Assembly (NCBI GenBank): GCA_024698715.1
Contig: JAILRA010000096.1
Coordinates: 1-45,123 of the forward strand
Source of the DNA: Lachnospiraceae bacterium
GTDB taxonomy: Bacteria > Bacillota > Clostridia > Lachnospirales > Lachnospiraceae
Direction: 5' to 3'
DNA: 45,123 nt
Made by a program: the position numbers and the translations under genes. This document shows positions 42,585 to 45,123 of the stretch, piece after piece (positions within the stretch are counted from its first letter, which is position 1; each line of letters begins with the position of its first letter). The notes beneath the pieces were generated by a model. The model saw only the letters and a list, made by a program, of their open reading frames with translations. It ran no database searches and was not told the DNA's origin.

Positions 42585-42845
42585 ACAATGCAGTTTTGAT
42601 CCGAGATTTATTGAAAAACAATGCAAATTTGATCTGGGATTTATTGAAAAACAATGCAGTTTCAATCCGGGATTTATAAAAAAAACAATGCAAATTTGAT
42701 CTGGGATTCATTGAAAAAACAATGCAGTTTCGATCCGGGGATTTATAAAAAAAATCAATGCAAATTTGATCCGAGATTCATTGAAAAAACAATGCAGATT
42801 TAATTCGGGATTTATCGAAAAGCTGTTCCGGGTTTCATTGAAATT
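42585..42845 (+). repeat. Tandem array of about seven 33-36-bp units between fcl and gmd
   Basis: Units of the type ACAATGCARTTTGATCCGGG followed by ATTTATTGAAAA begin at 42585, 42618, 42651, 42685, 42719, 42755 and 42789, with an eighth decayed unit near 42822. Versions with GCAGTTT and GCAAATTT alternate, so there is again a two-unit super-period. The units abut with no unique spacers and no recognisable protein, and lengths vary by one to three bases, so no reading frame is kept. It fills the 308-nt gap 42584-42891, apart from about 45 nt that hold the gmd ribosome site. Confidence 0.88.
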
Positions 42846-42891
42846 CAGATAATAAACTACTAGTATGAAAATATAATATGAGGTGCACAAA

Positions 42892-43974
42892 ATGAAAAAA
42901 GCATTAATAACAGGCGTTACAGGTCAGGACGGTTCATACCTTTCCGAATTCCTTCTCGAAAAAGGATATGATGTTCACGGTATCATCCGAAGATCTTCGG
43001 TTGATTACAGAGAACGTATCGCGCATATCGAAGAGAACGAACATTTCCATCTTCATTTCGGAGATCTCTGTGATTCGATATCGCTTGTAAAAGTCATCAA
43101 CGAAGTTAAGCCCGATGAAATATACAATCTGGCTGCTCAAAGCCATGTACAGGTATCTTTCGATGTACCTGAGTTCACTGCAGATATCGACGCGACCGGC
43201 GTTCTTCGTGTGCTTGAAGCAGTAAGGATATGCGGTCTTGCAGACAAATGCCGTATTTATCAGGCTTCCACCTCGGAGCTTTACGGCAGGGTCGAAGAAG
43301 TTCCGCAGAACGAGAACACTCCTTTTCATCCCTATTCTCCCTATGCGGTTGCCAAGCAGTACGGTTTCTGGATTACGAAGGAGTACCGTGAAGCCTATAA
43401 TATGTTCTGTTGTTCCGGGATTCTCTTCAACCATGAGTCGGAACGTCGTGGCGAAACCTTCGTAACGCGTAAAATTACGCTGGCAGCAGCTCGTATCGCT
43501 CAGGGGAAGCAGGAGAAATTGTATCTTGGTAATTTGGACAGTCTGCGTGACTGGGGTTATGCCAAGGACTATGTGGAATGCATGTGGCTGATTCTTCAGC
43601 ATGACAAGCCAGAGGATTTCGTTATTGCTACGGGCGTGCAGCACTCTGTCCGCGAGTTCTGCCAGCTGGCCTTCCATCATGCTGGCATTGAACTGAAGTT
43701 TATGGGCGAAGGAATGGAGGAGAAGGGGATCGACAAGGCTACGGGAAAGGTGGTAGTCGAGGTAAGCCCGGACTTCTATCGTCCTACAGATGTTGTAAAT
43801 CTTTGGGGTGAACCGACTAAAGCGAAAAAGGAACTCGGTTGGAATCCGACAAAGACTACTTTTGAGCAGTTGGTGGAAATCATGGTGAAGCATGATATGG
43901 AGAAAGTGGCTGCCGAGCGGCTGAAGGAACAGGTTGATTTGTCGGAGTTTCTGGAAAAAGGCATTGTAAAATGA
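42892..43974 (+). CDS. gmd: GDP-mannose 4,6-dehydratase, possibly chimeric at DNA level
   Basis: Converts GDP-D-mannose to GDP-4-keto-6-deoxy-D-mannose, the substrate of Fcl. 360 aa from the ATG at 42892, which a GAGGTG ribosome site supports. Intact and full-length: [20 protein letters not shown] (7-26), [24 protein letters not shown] (about 82-94), STSELYG (catalytic Thr/Ser-Glu region, about 126-132) and [14 protein letters not shown] (catalytic Tyr-Lys). The last third has [24 protein letters not shown]. Codon use changes inside the gene: ATA, AGA, CTT and GGA in the 5' third give way to TTG, CTG, GGG, AAG and CGG after about 43.3 kb. The protein stays in frame, as expected if two homologous gmd genes were joined in a conserved stretch. 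Confidence 0.93.
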   Translation: MKKALITGVTGQDGSYLSEFLLEKGYDVHGIIRRSSVDYRERIAHIEENEHFHLHFGDLCDSISLVKVINEVKPDEIYNLAAQSHVQVSFDVPEFTADIDATGVLRVLEAVRICGLADKCRIYQASTSELYGRVEEVPQNENTPFHPYSPYAVAKQYGFWITKEYREAYNMFCCSGILFNHESERRGETFVTRKITLAAARIAQGKQEKLYLGNLDSLRDWGYAKDYVECMWLILQHDKPEDFVIATGVQHSVREFCQLAFHHAGIELKFMGEGMEEKGIDKATGKVVVEVSPDFYRPTDVVNLWGEPTKAKKELGWNPTKTTFEQLVEIMVKHDMEKVAAERLKEQVDLSEFLEKGIVK

Positions 43975-44879
43975 TGGAAAACCTGCATGTTGTTTTGTTA
44001 TCTGGCGGTTCCGGCAAGCGTCTATGGCCGCTATCCAATGATATTCGCTCCAAGCAGTTTATCCCGTTGTTCCCGCAGGTAGATGGAGAGTATATCTCCA
44101 TGGCTCAGAGAGTGTTTCGACAGATTCGTAAGGTAGACAGGGCGGCGGATATTACTGTGGCTACATCGAAGTCGCAGGTGTCCACGTTGAAGAATCAGCT
44201 GGGAGATAATGTGGATATTTCCGTGGAGCCTTGCCGAAGGGATACTTTTCCGGCAATTGTGCTGGTCAGTGCCTATCTTCATGATGTGAAAGGCGTGGGG
44301 CTGGATGAAGCGGTGGCCGTTTGCCCTGTTGACCCTTATGTTTCCACGGATTATTACAAAGCTGTTGAGCATTTGACTGAACTTGCGGCAAAGGGAACAG
44401 CTGACTTGATGCTGATGGGCATTGAGCCCACTTATCCCAGCGAGAAGTATGGCTACATTATGCCGACTTCCAAAGATGGAATCAGCAAGGTGGCGTCTTT
44501 TAAGGAGAAACCAACAGAGACGAAAGCGGCTGAATATATTAAGCAGGGTGCCCTGTGGAATAGCGGTGTATTTGCTTATCGGCTGGGGTATGTGCTGGAG
44601 AAAGCGCATGAGCTGTTGGATTTTAAGTGCTACGAAGATTTATATGAAAACTATGGTAATCTGACAAAAATCAGCTTTGACTATGCCGTGGTGGAAAAAG
44701 AGCAGAGCATTGGCGTCCTCCGCTATGCCGGAGAATGGAAAGACTTGGGAACATGGAATACCTTGACGGAAATCATGCATGAACCGTCCATAGGTGACGT
44801 AGTATTGGATGAAGCAACCTGCGATACCCATGTAGTCAATGAAATGGATGTGCCCAAGTCTTTCCATTCTCCGGCATAG
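43971..44879 (+). CDS. manC: Mannose-1-phosphate guanylyltransferase, truncated by fold-back
   Basis: Makes GDP-mannose from mannose 1-phosphate and GTP, feeding Gmd. The start overlaps the gmd stop (ATGA). Nucleotidyltransferase motifs: [22 protein letters not shown] (about 9-30), [19 protein letters not shown] (about 84-102), the FKEKPT box (about 181-186), [10 protein letters not shown], and [29 protein letters not shown]. 302 codons are present, short of the usual 345-360 for the single-domain type. The sequence is genuine up to NEMD near residue 293; after that the last codons (PKSFHSPA) come from the inverted copy of an earlier part of the same gene. The true C-terminus is therefore missing here. 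Codon use differs from the rest of the window. Confidence 0.88.
   Translation: MMENLHVVLLSGGSGKRLWPLSNDIRSKQFIPLFPQVDGEYISMAQRVFRQIRKVDRAADITVATSKSQVSTLKNQLGDNVDISVEPCRRDTFPAIVLVSAYLHDVKGVGLDEAVAVCPVDPYVSTDYYKAVEHLTELAAKGTADLMLMGIEPTYPSEKYGYIMPTSKDGISKVASFKEKPTETKAAEYIKQGALWNSGVFAYRLGYVLEKAHELLDFKCYEDLYENYGNLTKISFDYAVVEKEQSIGVLRYAGEWKDLGTWNTLTEIMHEPSIGDVVLDEATCDTHVVNEMDVPKSFHSPA
44479..44754 (+). repeat. Left arm of terminal inverted duplication
   Basis: A 276-bp part of manC whose reverse complement reappears at 44848-45123. I count 11 mismatches, none in the outer 121 bp; about half are synonymous third-position changes. A 93-bp spacer of ordinary manC sequence separates the arms. Confidence 0.9.
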
Positions 44880-45123
44880 CGGAGGACACCAATGCTTTGC
44901 TCTTTTTCTACCACGGCATAGTCGAAGCTGATTTTTGTCAGATTAGCATAGTTTGCATATAAATCTTCGTAGCCCTTAAAGTCCAACAGCTCATGTGCTT
45001 TTTCCAGCACATACCCCAGCCGATAAGCAAATACACCGCTATTCCACAGGGCACCCTGCTTAATATATTCAGCCGCTTTCGTCTCTGTTGGTTTCTCCTT
45101 AAAAGACGCCACCTTGCTGATTC
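44723..45123 (-). pseudogene. Inverted partial manC copy, open at the window edge
   Basis: Read on the minus strand from the edge, this frame encodes the same segment as the forward manC ([20 protein letters not shown], then [10 protein letters not shown] and EWKDLGT) with substitutions such as C to G and E to A in the [10 protein letters not shown] stretch. It then runs into the reverse complement of the spacer and of the forward arm, giving an unrelated tail that ends with the same KSFHSPA. It is a by-product of the fold-back and not a functional gene as it stands. Confidence 0.8.
44848..45123 (-). repeat. Right arm of terminal inverted duplication
   Basis: Inverted, about 96% identical copy of 44479-44754 that runs to the window edge without ending. 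The join with the forward gene lies at ATGGATGTGCCC, where only a few bases (ACAT/ATGT) are shared, a microhomology junction. Confidence 0.9.

Noticed and set aside
42585-42845. CRISPR array between fcl and gmd
   Set aside because: Units abut directly with no unique spacers, vary in length, alternate between two forms, and no cas gene is present.
42325-42890. Minus-strand frames rich in NKSRIKTALFF-type peptides
   Set aside because: They are translations of the 33-36-bp array and of the antisense of fcl; the frame is not kept along the array.
44479-45123. Insertion sequence with terminal inverted repeats at the right end
   Set aside because: Both arms are manC coding sequence, there is no transposase, and the right arm continues to the window edge.
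1-45123. tRNA, rRNA, phage, toxin-antitoxin or restriction genes
   Set aside because: Both strands were read for such features by eye and none could be supported.

Overview
The window looks like part of a chromosome from an anaerobic Firmicute, most likely a Lachnospiraceae (Butyrivibrio/Roseburia-like) organism. The grounds are low-to-moderate GC, consensus sigma-70 promoters, strong GGAGG ribosome sites, an oxygen-sensitive class III ribonucleotide reductase, a separate AICAR transformylase paired with an archaeal-type IMP cyclohydrolase, and a cytoplasmic LacI-like/GGDEF/EAL protein. This placement comes from gene content and codon use, not from a marker-gene search. No tRNA, rRNA, CRISPR array, transposase or phage gene was seen.

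Layout. From 1 to 38.4 kb every gene is on the minus strand. Read in the direction of transcription: the LacI-like/GGDEF/EAL protein; a Na+/phosphate cotransporter, IMP cyclohydrolase, AICAR transformylase and a TPR lipoprotein, closed by a terminator; anaerobic ribonucleotide reductase with its own promoter and a putative pair of NrdR boxes, closed by a terminator; a zinc-ribbon acyltransferase with its own promoter; a GltS-like transporter, pyrF, rimM, trmD and four large polytopic membrane proteins (one O-antigen-ligase-like, one DUF6056-like); glgP, a small unknown gene and malQ (glycogen breakdown); argG, two small membrane proteins, a lone receiver domain, a GNAT acetyltransferase and argJ, closed by a terminator; argB, argD, an orphan solute-binding protein, comEA and the 5' part of comEC. 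From 38.6 kb to the end the genes are on the plus strand: a DUF6056-like membrane protein, a small membrane protein, a VanZ-family protein, fcl, gmd and manC, which together form the GDP-mannose to GDP-L-fucose route for a surface glycan.

Non-coding highlights. A structured repeat occurs immediately upstream of argG (150 bp) and of the AICAR transformylase gene (211 bp). The two copies share a core, but their terminal stems differ in sequence and still pair. A fragment of the same element lies, inverted, upstream of argJ. Two tandem arrays flank fcl: six exact 63-bp units (paired into 126-bp dimers), and about seven units of 33-36 bp.

Caution about the right end. Codon use changes abruptly inside gmd (about 43.23-43.33 kb). 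The last 645 bp form a fold-back: a 276-bp stretch of manC reappears inverted, about 96% identical, across a 93-bp spacer. The right end therefore looks like an assembly or amplification chimera, or a horizontal-transfer junction. The truncation of manC should not be taken as biology until it is checked.
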